The translations under genes and the position numbers were made by a program. From assembly GCA_913041665.1 (NCBI GenBank), contig CAJWKT010000007.1, forward strand, positions 1 to 39,292: a stretch of DNA of 39,292 bases, given 5' to 3'. Below are positions 1 through 9,588 of the stretch, piece by piece (within the stretch, counting starts at the first letter, position 1; each line of letters opens with the position of its first letter). The notes beneath the pieces were generated by a model, which was not told the DNA's origin, did no database searches, and was given only the letters and a program-made list of their open reading frames with translations. Source of the DNA: an uncultured Gammaproteobacteria bacterium. GTDB taxonomy: Bacteria > Pseudomonadota > Gammaproteobacteria > Steroidobacterales > Rariloculaceae.

Positions 1-141
1 TGTGACGTGGGGGAACTTGATGACATAGAGCTGACCTTGCGGGAGATCTCCATCATTTTCACCACCACAGCTCGCTACGAGCGCCATCAACCCTAATAGC
101 CAAAAACGGCTGCTCCCTAGGCCTAAGTATGTGTTCAACAT
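1..141 (-). CDS. TRAP transporter substrate-binding protein DctP-like lipoprotein, N-terminal fragment (truncated by window edge)
   Basis: Reverse strand from ATG at 141 reads MLNTYLGLGSSRFWLLGLMALVASCGGENDGDLPQGQLYVIKFPHVT: lipobox signal peptide plus the same QLYVIKFPHVT start as the neighbouring DctP. Confidence 0.75.
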   Translation of the reverse strand, partial: MLNTYLGLGSSRFWLLGLMALVASCGGENDGDLPQGQLYVIKFPHVT

Positions 142-200
142 GTATATTTCCCCGTTGGACTTGATTTTAGGGGGATTTTAACCTGTGTGGGTCCACTCGC

Positions 201-1235
201 CTAATTGCCAACTTCCATAAAACTGGCACTGCGCGCAGCTTCAATAAGTTCTGGCCCTATTTCATCAGAAAATCTGACCCAAACCGGTTGCATACGATTT
301 TGCCAGGAAAGTATCTCATCATTTGAAAGCGTCAAAATTTCGGTACGCTGGGAAGCAGCAATCTTTAATCGGCTGTCTTCGTTAATGGCGGCTGCCCGCG
401 CATTACCCCAGGCAGTAACCTCAGCCATGATCTCCTCTAAGCCCTCTCTAATATCCCCGGGCAGTGACTGCCAAAATTGGGCATTTACAGCAACCAAATA
501 CCCCACGTACCCATGATTGGTATACATAAAATAAGGCTGTACTTCATAGAATTTGGATGAATAGATGTTGGACCAAGTATTCTCAAAAGCGTCCACCGCG
601 CCTGTCTGAAGTGCCTGATAAATCTCGCCAAATGCCATCTTTTGGGGACTACCGCCAATTGCAATCATCTGGGCCTGCAGAACGTCGGATTCCATGATCC
701 GGAATTTCAGTCCGTTTGCGTCGTCCGGCTGTAGCAAGGGGCGTGTGGCCCCAAACTGCTTCATCCCATTGTGCCAAAAGGCCAATCCCAAAAAACCTTC
801 CTCAACGAGATCACCCAGCAACCCCCTACCTCCTGTGCTCGCTTGAAAGCGTTCGACCGCTTCAAGATCTGGAAAAAGAAATGGCAGATCAAAAATCTGG
901 AATCGCTGCGTGAGCCGATCGAACTTGGAAAGGGCCACCGCAATCATCTGGATCTCTCCAAAGGCCAGCGCCTCCAGCGAGTCGTCATCGTTCATTAGCT
1001 GACTGGATGGGTACACCTCTACATCCACTCGCCCGGGAAAGCGAGCTTCGGCAAGATCCTCGAAGCGTGCCGCAGTTTGGCCCTTTGGCGTACCAGGAGC
1101 TGTGACGTGGGGGAACTTGATGACATAGAGCTGTTGTGATGGGTCTTCAGATCCACCCCCACAACTAGCCAGCAAACCAGCAAGCACTAGCCCACCAACG
1201 CAGCGTTTTACCGGAGACAAAATTAGGGTCGACAT
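201..1235 (-). CDS. dctP: TRAP transporter substrate-binding protein (DctP family), lipoprotein
   Basis: Lipobox LLASCGGG; DctP-type sequence (YVIKFPHVTAPGTPKGQ, RIMESDVLQAQMIAIGGSPQKMAFGEIYQALQTGAVDAFENTWSNI). ORF extends to 1307 but the Met at 1235 precedes the signal peptide. Confidence 0.9.
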   Translation of the reverse strand: MSTLILSPVKRCVGGLVLAGLLASCGGGSEDPSQQLYVIKFPHVTAPGTPKGQTAARFEDLAEARFPGRVDVEVYPSSQLMNDDDSLEALAFGEIQMIAVALSKFDRLTQRFQIFDLPFLFPDLEAVERFQASTGGRGLLGDLVEEGFLGLAFWHNGMKQFGATRPLLQPDDANGLKFRIMESDVLQAQMIAIGGSPQKMAFGEIYQALQTGAVDAFENTWSNIYSSKFYEVQPYFMYTNHGYVGYLVAVNAQFWQSLPGDIREGLEEIMAEVTAWGNARAAAINEDSRLKIAASQRTEILTLSNDEILSWQNRMQPVWVRFSDEIGPELIEAARSASFMEVGN

Positions 1236-1251
1236 ATGGTTTCCAAAAAAT

Positions 1252-1755
1252 TTAATCGATGACGGCCATTGCGTTAATTTCGATAAGACAATGCGGATCC
1301 GTAGCAAGCTCTACCACCTGAAAAGTCGTAGTTGCTGGCTTATTATCACCGAAATACTCAGCCCAGACCCTATTAAGCGCGTCCTGATCTGCAATGTTCG
1401 TTAAATAACGATTCGCAGTGACTACATCGCTAAAGGTAGCCCCAGCAGCTTCAAGGCCTTTCTTTAGATTCTCTAATGCCCACCTTGCCTGTTGCTCCAT
1501 ATCTCTCGGCATGCTGGAAAATTCCTCTGGGCGGTGCGGATGGGAATGGTAGACAGGCGCTGCTGTAACCCCTGCAAGGTAGACTGCTGTCCCGCCCGTC
1601 ACCTTTATAGCAGGAGCGTATGGCATCCAAACATCTGGGGCATCGGGCCAGTGAACGTGCTCAATGGATTTTGTTGTTGCTACCTCTTGACCATTCGCAC
1701 GAGCGACCATGATCAGAATGAATAGTGCGCCTGCCAATCGACTCAGGTGAAACAT
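1252..1755 (-). CDS. RidA/YjgF/Rid-family protein with signal peptide
   Basis: N-terminal signal peptide (LAGALFILIMVARANGQ), then Rid-type core: ARWALENLKKGLEAAGATFSDVVTANRYLTNIADQDALNRVWAEYFG ... CLIEINAMAVID. Confidence 0.85.
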   Translation of the reverse strand: MFHLSRLAGALFILIMVARANGQEVATTKSIEHVHWPDAPDVWMPYAPAIKVTGGTAVYLAGVTAAPVYHSHPHRPEEFSSMPRDMEQQARWALENLKKGLEAAGATFSDVVTANRYLTNIADQDALNRVWAEYFGDNKPATTTFQVVELATDPHCLIEINAMAVID

Positions 1756-2027
1756 AGTACCGACTCCTTAAATAGACAAAAACTCAGGCTGAAAAGACCC
1801 ACAAAAAAAAGTTACCCAATAATACATTCGTAGTGCAGACTCTTGAAATGAATAACTCTAATATAACGATCGGTCCTGCTCGCCACACTCAGTTTTTTAG
1901 TCTATATTTTTAGGGACTTTTTCTTAAATCAGGCCCACAGGCAGGGCCTCCTTATTCCAGCTCTGTAGAATTCGTTCAAATACATGGGCGGACTGATACA
2001 ATAAAACCAGAATTTTGGAGCGAAAGG

Positions 2028-2918
2028 ATGAATATCATAAAAACGACAATGGTAGTTGCAGTGGCAATGGTTGGCACACAGGCGCTAGGACAAGATTTTT
2101 CACAGGTACAGATCAGGACCACTGAGGTTGCCGAAGGTATTTATATGCTGGAGGGCTCCGGGGGTAATCTAGGTCTGTCTGTGGGTACGGACGGCGCTTT
2201 TCTGATAGATGATCAATTTGCCCCTCTTAGCGAAAAGATTTCGGCGGCGATTGCAGACATCACTAACGATGACGTGCGGTTTTTAGTCAACACACACTGG
2301 CACGGTGACCACACAGGTGGCAATGAAAATTTTGGCAATGCGGGCGCTATAATCGTGGCCCACGATAACGTCCGAGCCCGGATGAGTACCGAGCAGTTCA
2401 GGGAAATCTTTGACCAGCGCATTCCAGCCTCTCCAGCAACGGCATTACCTATAGTGACTTTTGCAGACAGAACTACATTCCATTGGAATGGACAAAGAAT
2501 CGTTGTAAAGCACGTCGAAAATGCCCATACAGACGGGGATTCGGTTGTCTGGTTTGCCGATGCCGATGTATTTCATCTCGGTGATGTATTTTTTAACGGG
2601 TTCTATCCCTTCGTCGATGTTTCAAGCAATGGTTCGCTGGAAGGCTACATTAGTGCGGTTGAAGGCGTCCTCATGAGGACCACCGAAAACACGACAATCA
2701 TCCCGGGTCATGGACCGCTTGCCAATGCGAACGATCTAAGGGCTTATTTAGAAGTACTTCGGACAGCTCGTGAGCGTATTCAGTCTGCGATTGATGGTGG
2801 GATGTCCGAAGATGAGGCAGTGGCCGCAGACCTGATGGCGGACTATGATGAGCAGTGGGGGGGCGGTTTCATGAATCCGGAGAACTTTGTTCGCTTGTCC
2901 TACAAGAGCTTGCAGTAG
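2028..2918 (+). CDS. MBL-fold metallo-hydrolase, exported
   Basis: Signal peptide; zinc motif NTHWHGDHTGGNENF, NAHTDGDSV, GHGPLA. Confidence 0.9.
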   Translation: MNIIKTTMVVAVAMVGTQALGQDFSQVQIRTTEVAEGIYMLEGSGGNLGLSVGTDGAFLIDDQFAPLSEKISAAIADITNDDVRFLVNTHWHGDHTGGNENFGNAGAIIVAHDNVRARMSTEQFREIFDQRIPASPATALPIVTFADRTTFHWNGQRIVVKHVENAHTDGDSVVWFADADVFHLGDVFFNGFYPFVDVSSNGSLEGYISAVEGVLMRTTENTTIIPGHGPLANANDLRAYLEVLRTARERIQSAIDGGMSEDEAVAADLMADYDEQWGGGFMNPENFVRLSYKSLQ

Positions 2919-3061
2919 GGCGGAAAAAAATAAAGACAATCTCGGGTTACTTTGTGTAAAAAATTTCATAGTCATTCATCTAAAGCACAACAAATGGCAA
3001 GACTGCGCATGGTTGACTGCAATCAATGCCTTAGGCTGAGAGAACCCTAGGAGAAAAATCA

Positions 3062-4363
3062 ATGGCCTCTAAGGTATCAGACCGTCAAATAATCAAGGAC
3101 TCGGACATCGACCCCCGGCATGATTGGTCGAGGCCTATCAATGCCCATGGCGTCATGAATGTGGACTTTGAGGAGCGAGTGGACTTTCGCCGGCTCCACC
3201 GGTACCGCTTGGCTAGAGCACGCCAGGCTCTCGAAGCCTCAGAATTGGGTGCCCTGCTGACCTTCGACAATAACAATATTCGCTACATCACCTCCACGAC
3301 TATTGGTGAGTGGTCCAGGGATAAGATGGCACGGTTTGCATTACTTGCCGGAGACGGGGAGCCACATCTATGGGACTTTGGTTCGGCAGCCATTCACCAC
3401 CGGATCTATGCACCGTGGTTGCAGCCTGTCTGCTGTCATGCCGGAAATGTAGGGCTGCGGGGCACAATTCCTCCAAATCAGGGACTCGTTAAACGAGCTG
3501 CGCAAGAGATTTATGATGTTCTTCAGGAACAGGGGGTGCAAAACATGCCAGTCGGCGTAGACATTTGCGAACCGCCCCTTCTTTTCGAACTTCAAAAATT
3601 GGGCCTGGAAATTCGAGATGGACAGCAAACCATGCTGGATGCACGTGAAATTAAAAGCAAAGACGAAATTATGCTGCTAAATACGGCTGCTGCTATGGTG
3701 GATGGCGTGTATCAGGATATCTACGAAGCCCTTAAACCAGGTGTGCGGGAGTCTGATATTGTTGCCATGGCTAGCAAACGGCTCTATGAAATGGGATCCG
3801 ATGACGTCGAGGCAATCAATGCAGTTGCAGGAGAACGCTGCAGCCCGCACCCACACAATTTCACCGACAGAATCATCCGTCCTGGGGATCAAGCTTTTTT
3901 TGACATTATTCAGGCTTACATGGGCTACCGTACCTGTTACTACCGCACCTTCAACGTGGGCCGGGCTACCGACGCACAAAGAGATGCATACAAAAAAGCG
4001 AGGGAGTGGATGGACCGAGCCATCGATCGTATCCGGCCGGCAGCAAGTACGGACTCAATAGCGAAAGTGTTCCCAAAAGCTGAAGAATTTGGATTCGCCG
4101 ATGAGATGGAGGCATTTGCCTTGCAATTCTGTCACGGTCTGGGTGTCGCATTACACGAGCGCCCCATTGTGAGCCGCCTTGTCTCTTTAGATTTTCCAAT
4201 GGAGATCAAGGAAGGTATGGTATTTGCCATAGAAACCTATTGCCCAGCCAGTGATGGTGTCTCAGCTGCACGCATTGAGGAAGAAGTGGTGGTAACAGCA
4301 GACGGTTGCCAAGTGATCACACTGTTTCCGGCAGAAGAACTTCCAGTGGCCAACGAATACTAG
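3062..4363 (+). CDS. M24 (pita-bread fold) family protein, Xaa-Pro peptidase/DddP-like
   Basis: M24 C-terminal pattern: FFDIIQAYMGYRTCYYRTFNVG, CHGLGVALHERP, IETYCPASDGVSAARIEEEVVVTADG. Confidence 0.8.
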   Translation: MASKVSDRQIIKDSDIDPRHDWSRPINAHGVMNVDFEERVDFRRLHRYRLARARQALEASELGALLTFDNNNIRYITSTTIGEWSRDKMARFALLAGDGEPHLWDFGSAAIHHRIYAPWLQPVCCHAGNVGLRGTIPPNQGLVKRAAQEIYDVLQEQGVQNMPVGVDICEPPLLFELQKLGLEIRDGQQTMLDAREIKSKDEIMLLNTAAAMVDGVYQDIYEALKPGVRESDIVAMASKRLYEMGSDDVEAINAVAGERCSPHPHNFTDRIIRPGDQAFFDIIQAYMGYRTCYYRTFNVGRATDAQRDAYKKAREWMDRAIDRIRPAASTDSIAKVFPKAEEFGFADEMEAFALQFCHGLGVALHERPIVSRLVSLDFPMEIKEGMVFAIETYCPASDGVSAARIEEEVVVTADGCQVITLFPAEELPVANEY

Positions 4364-4369
4364 CCAATT

Positions 4370-5797
4370 ATGCAAACGATGCTCTTTATCGGCGGTGAAT
4401 GGCGCCCCGCTTCAGATGGCGGTACTTTTCCGGTTCTCGATCCTGCGACGGAAAAACCCATTACTGAGGTCTCCAATGCAACAGTGGAGGACGTAGCATC
4501 AGCTGTGCATGTTGCCTACATGGCAGGAAAAGGCTGGGCAAAAAAACTCCCTAGAGAAAGAGCTGAAGTTCTGCACAATGCGTTCAACCTGCTGACCGAA
4601 TGTAAACAGGAAATTGCGGAACTCATGACACTAGAGAATGGTAAAGCTCTGGAAGACTCCCTAAGCGAGGCAGCCTATGCGACGGAATTCTTCCGCTGGT
4701 ACTCCGAAGAGGCGGTCCGAAATACTGGCGAACTGACGCAATCACCCTCAGGTAGCAACAGGATAGTTGTGATCAACGAGCCCGTGGGGGTAAGCGTACT
4801 AGTGACACCGTGGAATTACCCTGCAGCGATGGCGACGAGAAAAATTGCGCCGGCACTGGCAGCCGGCTGCGCTGCCATTCTTAAGCCCGCATCCGACACA
4901 CCCCTCACGGCTCTTCGGGTCGCCGAAATCCTAACCGAGGCAGGCGTACCTCCCGGTGTGTTAAATGTAGTTCCTTCGCGACGCTCCGGCGAAGTGGTAT
5001 CGGCCATGCTGCACAATCCATTCGTACGCAAATTATCTTTCACCGGGTCCACCGAGGTCGGTAGAGCGCTTCTCTCTGAGGCCTCCGAGTGCGTCGTGAA
5101 CTGTTCTATGGAACTCGGCGGTAATGCTCCTTTTCTAGTTTTGGAAGATGCCGATATAGATGAGGCAATAAAAGGCGCGATGATTGCCAAGATGCGAAAC
5201 GGCGGGGAAGCCTGCACCGCAGCCAACCGATTCTACGCCCACGAGAAAATCTACAATGAATTCACCGACAAATTTGCTGCTGCCATGGCGGCATTGAAAG
5301 TCGGTCCCGGTCTTGAGCCGGGCGTACAACTTGGGCCGATGGTGAACGCTCAGGCCGTCAAGGATATCGATCGTCTGGTCCAAGACGCAACTGGCAAAGG
5401 GGCCAAGGTTTTAATAGGCGGTAGGCCAACCGCGGGTGTGGGTTATTACTATCCACCGACCGTGCTTGGCCATGTGCCAGCAAATGCGGATATCCTCAAA
5501 GAAGAGGTCTTTGGGCCGGTGGCACCGGTTGTGTCTTTCAACGATGAGCAGGAAGCTATCGAGCTTGCAAATGACACGGAGTACGGCTTGGTCTCGTATC
5601 TCTACACCAAAGATCTTGCGCGGGGAATGGCCATTTCCGAACAGCTTGAGGCGGGCATGATCGGGCTCAACCGCGGGTTGGTTTCTGACCCAGCAGCACC
5701 CTTTGGCGGGATGAAGCAGAGCGGACTTGGCCGAGAAGGGTCCTACGAAGGCATGATGGAGTACATGGAAAAGAAATACATCGCTGTCGAATGGTAA
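4370..5797 (+). CDS. NAD(P)-dependent aldehyde dehydrogenase, succinate-semialdehyde dehydrogenase-like
   Basis: ALDH signatures: VTPWNYPAAMATRKIAPALAAGC, MELGGNAPF, NGGEACTAANRF, KEEVFGPVAPV. Confidence 0.93.
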   Translation: MQTMLFIGGEWRPASDGGTFPVLDPATEKPITEVSNATVEDVASAVHVAYMAGKGWAKKLPRERAEVLHNAFNLLTECKQEIAELMTLENGKALEDSLSEAAYATEFFRWYSEEAVRNTGELTQSPSGSNRIVVINEPVGVSVLVTPWNYPAAMATRKIAPALAAGCAAILKPASDTPLTALRVAEILTEAGVPPGVLNVVPSRRSGEVVSAMLHNPFVRKLSFTGSTEVGRALLSEASECVVNCSMELGGNAPFLVLEDADIDEAIKGAMIAKMRNGGEACTAANRFYAHEKIYNEFTDKFAAAMAALKVGPGLEPGVQLGPMVNAQAVKDIDRLVQDATGKGAKVLIGGRPTAGVGYYYPPTVLGHVPANADILKEEVFGPVAPVVSFNDEQEAIELANDTEYGLVSYLYTKDLARGMAISEQLEAGMIGLNRGLVSDPAAPFGGMKQSGLGREGSYEGMMEYMEKKYIAVEW

Positions 5798-5840
5798 TGA
5801 GCCCATCGCCTAAAAAAATATACAGGGGAGAAATTCTATA

Positions 5841-6788
5841 ATGCGCAAAACCGTTTTATTTGGATTGCTACTGGTACCCCTCGTTTCGCTTCCGCAACAG
5901 GATGTGAGTGAGCCCTTAGAGCCTGCTGTATTTGTTTTCACAGAGCCCGTTCAAAACTCGGACATTCCAGTGGACATCACACTCCTAGAAACGGTGGATG
6001 GGCTCTACACCGCCATGGGGGTGAGACGACCCAAGGGCAAAGGCCCCTTCCCGATCGTCATGTTTTTCACCGGAAACGGTGGTGGTGGCGTCCCGTGGGT
6101 GCGTCACCAGATTAACAACCGTGCCTACACCATGGAGCGGTTCCTCACCGAAGGCTACGCCGTAGCGTGGCTACGCTATAGGGCTGAGGTATGGTTCGAA
6201 TACACCCGGGTACCGCCATTGGAGGTCTCCACCCACCTAGCCCATCAACTGATGAACCGGCCGCCGCTGGAATACAACGATCTTAATACAATTGTGCAGT
6301 ACGTTAAGACCCTGCCTTACATAGACGAGAATAAAGTTGGCCTTATTGGCAACAGCCACGGCGGTGGGATGATTCTTAAGGCAACCGCGGAAGGGATGGA
6401 TATCGCGGCCGCTATTACCTCAGAGCCCGATGCCAGTGAAGTGTTGCAGATGGATCCGTCCAAGTTTAGTGGCGATGCCGAGTACCGAACAATGGACTCG
6501 GTGTTACCTTATCTTGATAAGAAAATTGCCATGGAAAGACTGAGCAGGATCAACACACCAATTCTGATGATGGGCCGTGAGGACGATCACCTTCAAGGAA
6601 TCTTTGAGACGACCTATGCTTGGATGCGCGAAGCCGGCGCAAATGTGGAATGGATTACCCACGACCACCCAATCCATGGTTACTTAATTCGGGTGCCTAA
6701 AGAAAACGGAACCTACAAACCAGATGATGTACAGCTAGAGGCCATCGACGAGGCACTGGAGTTTTTCGGTAAGCACATGGCCCCTTAA
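5841..6788 (+). CDS. alpha/beta hydrolase (dienelactone hydrolase/prolyl oligopeptidase-like), probably exported
   Basis: Nucleophile elbow GNSHGGGM; hydrophobic N-terminus; terminal DHPIHGYL His region. Confidence 0.8.
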   Translation: MRKTVLFGLLLVPLVSLPQQDVSEPLEPAVFVFTEPVQNSDIPVDITLLETVDGLYTAMGVRRPKGKGPFPIVMFFTGNGGGGVPWVRHQINNRAYTMERFLTEGYAVAWLRYRAEVWFEYTRVPPLEVSTHLAHQLMNRPPLEYNDLNTIVQYVKTLPYIDENKVGLIGNSHGGGMILKATAEGMDIAAAITSEPDASEVLQMDPSKFSGDAEYRTMDSVLPYLDKKIAMERLSRINTPILMMGREDDHLQGIFETTYAWMREAGANVEWITHDHPIHGYLIRVPKENGTYKPDDVQLEAIDEALEFFGKHMAP

Positions 6789-6908
6789 GAATTACTGGCC
6801 TCCCGAAGGGAAAAAAAGAACCGTACCACAAACGAGGTTGTTTCAAGTCAGTGTAACAATCACTGTCGCATAAGTTGAATTAACAAAGGTCAAAGGAGCT
6901 AAAACAAA

Positions 6909-7835
6909 ATGTCTAACTATACCCACACAATCGGCTGGATTGGAGCTGGCCGAATGGGCTACGCAATGGCAAAAAACCTTCTCGATGCGGGTTGTGATGT
7001 GTCCATATACAACCGGACACGAAGTAAAGCCGAGCCCCTAGCGGAATTCGGCGCCAAAATTGTAGACACGCCGAAAGATCTCTCTGATCGTGACATTGTT
7101 TTTACTATGGTGTCGGGCCCTGATGATCTCTTGAATGTGACCTTTGGAGAAAACGGCGTTCTGACAGCAGACACAAAAAAACCAAAGCTGTTGGTGGACT
7201 GCTCCAGTGTTTCTGAAGAAGCGTCCGCTGCAACACGAAAGAAAGCAAACAAAATAGATGTTGCTGTTCTGGCGGCACCAGTAAGCGGAAATGCCAAAGT
7301 CGTCAAAGCAGGAAAATTGACCATTGTGGCTTCGGGGCCTCGGCAGTCTTTTGAAATGGCTGAACCTTATTTGAATGCAATCGGTGTAGGTGCAACTTAT
7401 GTGGGTGAAAATGAACTTGCCCGAATGGTTAAAATCTGCCACAACTTGCTGCTGGGTGTGGTTACACAGAACCTATCGGAAATTACCGTGCTGGCTGAAA
7501 AGGGTGGCGTACCTCGCCATGCCTTTCTCGATTTCATCAATAAAAGCGTAATGGGCTCCATGTTCACACGCTACAAAACACCGGCCTTTGTAAACCTCGA
7601 TATGACACCCACTTTCACGCCCGAGCTCCTACGCAAAGACCTTGATCTCGGATTGGCTGCTGGAAAAAATCTGGGGGTTCCGCTTCCTGTGACACAACTT
7701 ACCCGCGACATGGTCCAAAAGACCATAGACGCCGGACACAGCGGGCGCGATTTTTCTGTACTACTGGAAGAGCAGGCTAAAGAATCGGGATTGGAGTTGA
7801 AACCGGAACACGTTGAGGTGGGAGACGGATTGTAG
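6909..7835 (+). CDS. NAD(P)-dependent 3-hydroxyisobutyrate/beta-hydroxyacid dehydrogenase family
   Basis: IGWIGAGRMGYAMAKNLL Rossmann start; APVSGNAKVVKAGKLTIVASG; ELARMVKICHNLLLG catalytic-Lys helix. Confidence 0.9.
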   Translation: MSNYTHTIGWIGAGRMGYAMAKNLLDAGCDVSIYNRTRSKAEPLAEFGAKIVDTPKDLSDRDIVFTMVSGPDDLLNVTFGENGVLTADTKKPKLLVDCSSVSEEASAATRKKANKIDVAVLAAPVSGNAKVVKAGKLTIVASGPRQSFEMAEPYLNAIGVGATYVGENELARMVKICHNLLLGVVTQNLSEITVLAEKGGVPRHAFLDFINKSVMGSMFTRYKTPAFVNLDMTPTFTPELLRKDLDLGLAAGKNLGVPLPVTQLTRDMVQKTIDAGHSGRDFSVLLEEQAKESGLELKPEHVEVGDGL

Positions 7836-7863
7836 TGGGCCTTCCTTAAGACGCTGTTCAATA

Positions 7864-7899
7864 AACGGCCTTCTTACTCCCTGGTACCATCCGGCCGTT
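7864..7899. terminator. Possible bidirectional terminator-like inverted repeat between convergent genes
   Basis: Inverted repeat AACGGCC (7864-7870) / GGCCGTT (7893-7899) between convergent CDSs; the long 22-nt loop makes it uncertain. Confidence 0.3.
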
Positions 7900-7910
7900 C
7901 AATTAAATAA

Positions 7911-8153
7911 TTAATCTATGTTCCGGTGCGTGCCATCACAGCGAGGCTGATTCTGGGTTTGCTTGCATCCGCAGAAATAGACGGTACCTGATTCCTCAGC
8001 CTTGTAAGGCACAGGCCTGAATTCTGTGTCTTTATGGCTACCATCGCAAAACGGCTGATTTCCACTTCTTCCGCAACTGCACCAGAAATAAGTCTTCCCT
8101 TCTTCGGCCTCAACACCAAACGGAGTTTTGCTTGCAACCACTGCCTCAGACAT
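7911..8153 (-). CDS. CDGSH-type iron-sulfur protein with two motifs
   Basis: CSCGRSGNQPFCDGSHKD and CGCKQTQNQPRCDGTHRN: two CxC...CDG[ST]H 2Fe-2S motifs. Confidence 0.92.
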   Translation of the reverse strand: MSEAVVASKTPFGVEAEEGKTYFWCSCGRSGNQPFCDGSHKDTEFRPVPYKAEESGTVYFCGCKQTQNQPRCDGTHRNID

Positions 8154-8466
8154 CTTTACACCTCATATAATATAGCCAAAAAAATCATGCTTAAGCCGGA
8201 TGTAACACCAATAAATTCCCTGGAAAAGGAGTGTACTAGATCAACGGGACATTTAAACAGGATAGGAACAGTTATTACTCTGATTCAAAGAAGTTAAGTT
8301 CGGCTGCACAAAAACAATATCAAAAAAAACTAGTGTAGCGGGGCCTCTTATTATTCAGGTTGATTTGCACTGGGGACGGATCAAGTCTTCACCGCTTCAA
8401 TGCATTTCTTGGCCCTTGTGAGATAATGCCGCGCATTTTCAAGAAACAGGCACAGGAGAAAAATAA

Positions 8467-9489
8467 ATGATTAGGACGGCTATTGTTGGCCTCGGATGGT
8501 GGGGGAAAACTTTGGTGGAATCGGTACAGGACAACAAACTCATACGCTTCACAGCGGCAACAACACGCTCACGATCAAAAGTACATAAAGAATTCTCCAA
8601 CCAGCACGGCATCGATCTAAGGGATAACTACAGCAGCCTCATAGAAGATCCTGACATTGATGCTATCTTGTTGGCAACACCACCAGCGCTACACCGGAAC
8701 GAAATTATCGCTGCAGCGGAAACCGGAAAACACATTCTTTGCGAAAAACCCTTCACCATGAATGCGAAGGAAGCGATGGAAGCCATCGAGGCTACTCGAA
8801 AGGCAGGCGTTGTTCTTGGAATTGGCTATAACCGACGCTTTCATCCATCTTGGATTGACCTGCGGAATCGAATTTTAGGAGGCGAACTAGGACAGATCCT
8901 CCACATGGAAGCAACCATGACAGGCCCTAATGGTCTGACGCTTCCCCCTGAGGCTTGGCGTGCTCAACGAGATCAAGCCCCCTGCGGCGGGCTGTTTCCA
9001 ATGGCAGTTCACGCAATTGACGGTATGATCAATCTCGGCGGTGAATTTCAGGAAGCATATGCTTACAGCCGCCGCGCGGTAGTACCAAACGAAGTTGACG
9101 ACACTACGTCTATGCTTCTGCAGATGAAGGACGGCACATCATGTTCCATCACCACTATCATGGCTACTGCTGGGAATTTTGGGTTTCGAGTGTTTGGGTC
9201 AAAAGGCTGGGCCTATCTGGGTGGCCAGACTCACGTGGCAGGCCAATCTTCGGAAGAAAGACGCAGCCGCCTATTTGGCTCCTATATTTTCCAGCCACTA
9301 AAGGGCGATGCTCTTTCGCTAGATGTACCAGAGTTTGATGTTAACCGTGCAGAACTTGAAGCTTTTGCGAACGCCTGCTCAGGGGGCCCTGATTACCCAA
9401 TTTCTCTAGAAGATACACTGCACTGCGTTTCAACCACCGACGCGGTTATTAAATCGGCTAACTCAGGAAAACCGGAATATGTTGTGTAA
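8467..9489 (+). CDS. Gfo/Idh/MocA family oxidoreductase
   Basis: VGLGWWGKTLVES Rossmann motif, ILCEKPFTMNAKEAMEAI, GIGYNRRFHPSW. Confidence 0.92.
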   Translation: MIRTAIVGLGWWGKTLVESVQDNKLIRFTAATTRSRSKVHKEFSNQHGIDLRDNYSSLIEDPDIDAILLATPPALHRNEIIAAAETGKHILCEKPFTMNAKEAMEAIEATRKAGVVLGIGYNRRFHPSWIDLRNRILGGELGQILHMEATMTGPNGLTLPPEAWRAQRDQAPCGGLFPMAVHAIDGMINLGGEFQEAYAYSRRAVVPNEVDDTTSMLLQMKDGTSCSITTIMATAGNFGFRVFGSKGWAYLGGQTHVAGQSSEERRSRLFGSYIFQPLKGDALSLDVPEFDVNRAELEAFANACSGGPDYPISLEDTLHCVSTTDAVIKSANSGKPEYVV

Positions 9490-9588
9490 CCTACCCAAAT
9501 AATTTTCCTTCAGCCCAAAACGCAGTGAGTATCCAAATGACTCTTTATGCCTATAACTAAAGAACGCTAAAAATTCTAATACCACTAA

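Noticed and set aside
3029-3051. CTGAGA...ACCC string before the M24 gene resembling a TPP riboswitch core
   Set aside because: No downstream ACCTGATCTGG-type half; the start codon follows within about 10 bp. Chance match.
4816-5226. Long antisense ORF inside the aldehyde dehydrogenase gene
   Set aside because: Fully overlaps a strongly supported ALDH CDS; low-complexity antisense translation with no recognisable domain.
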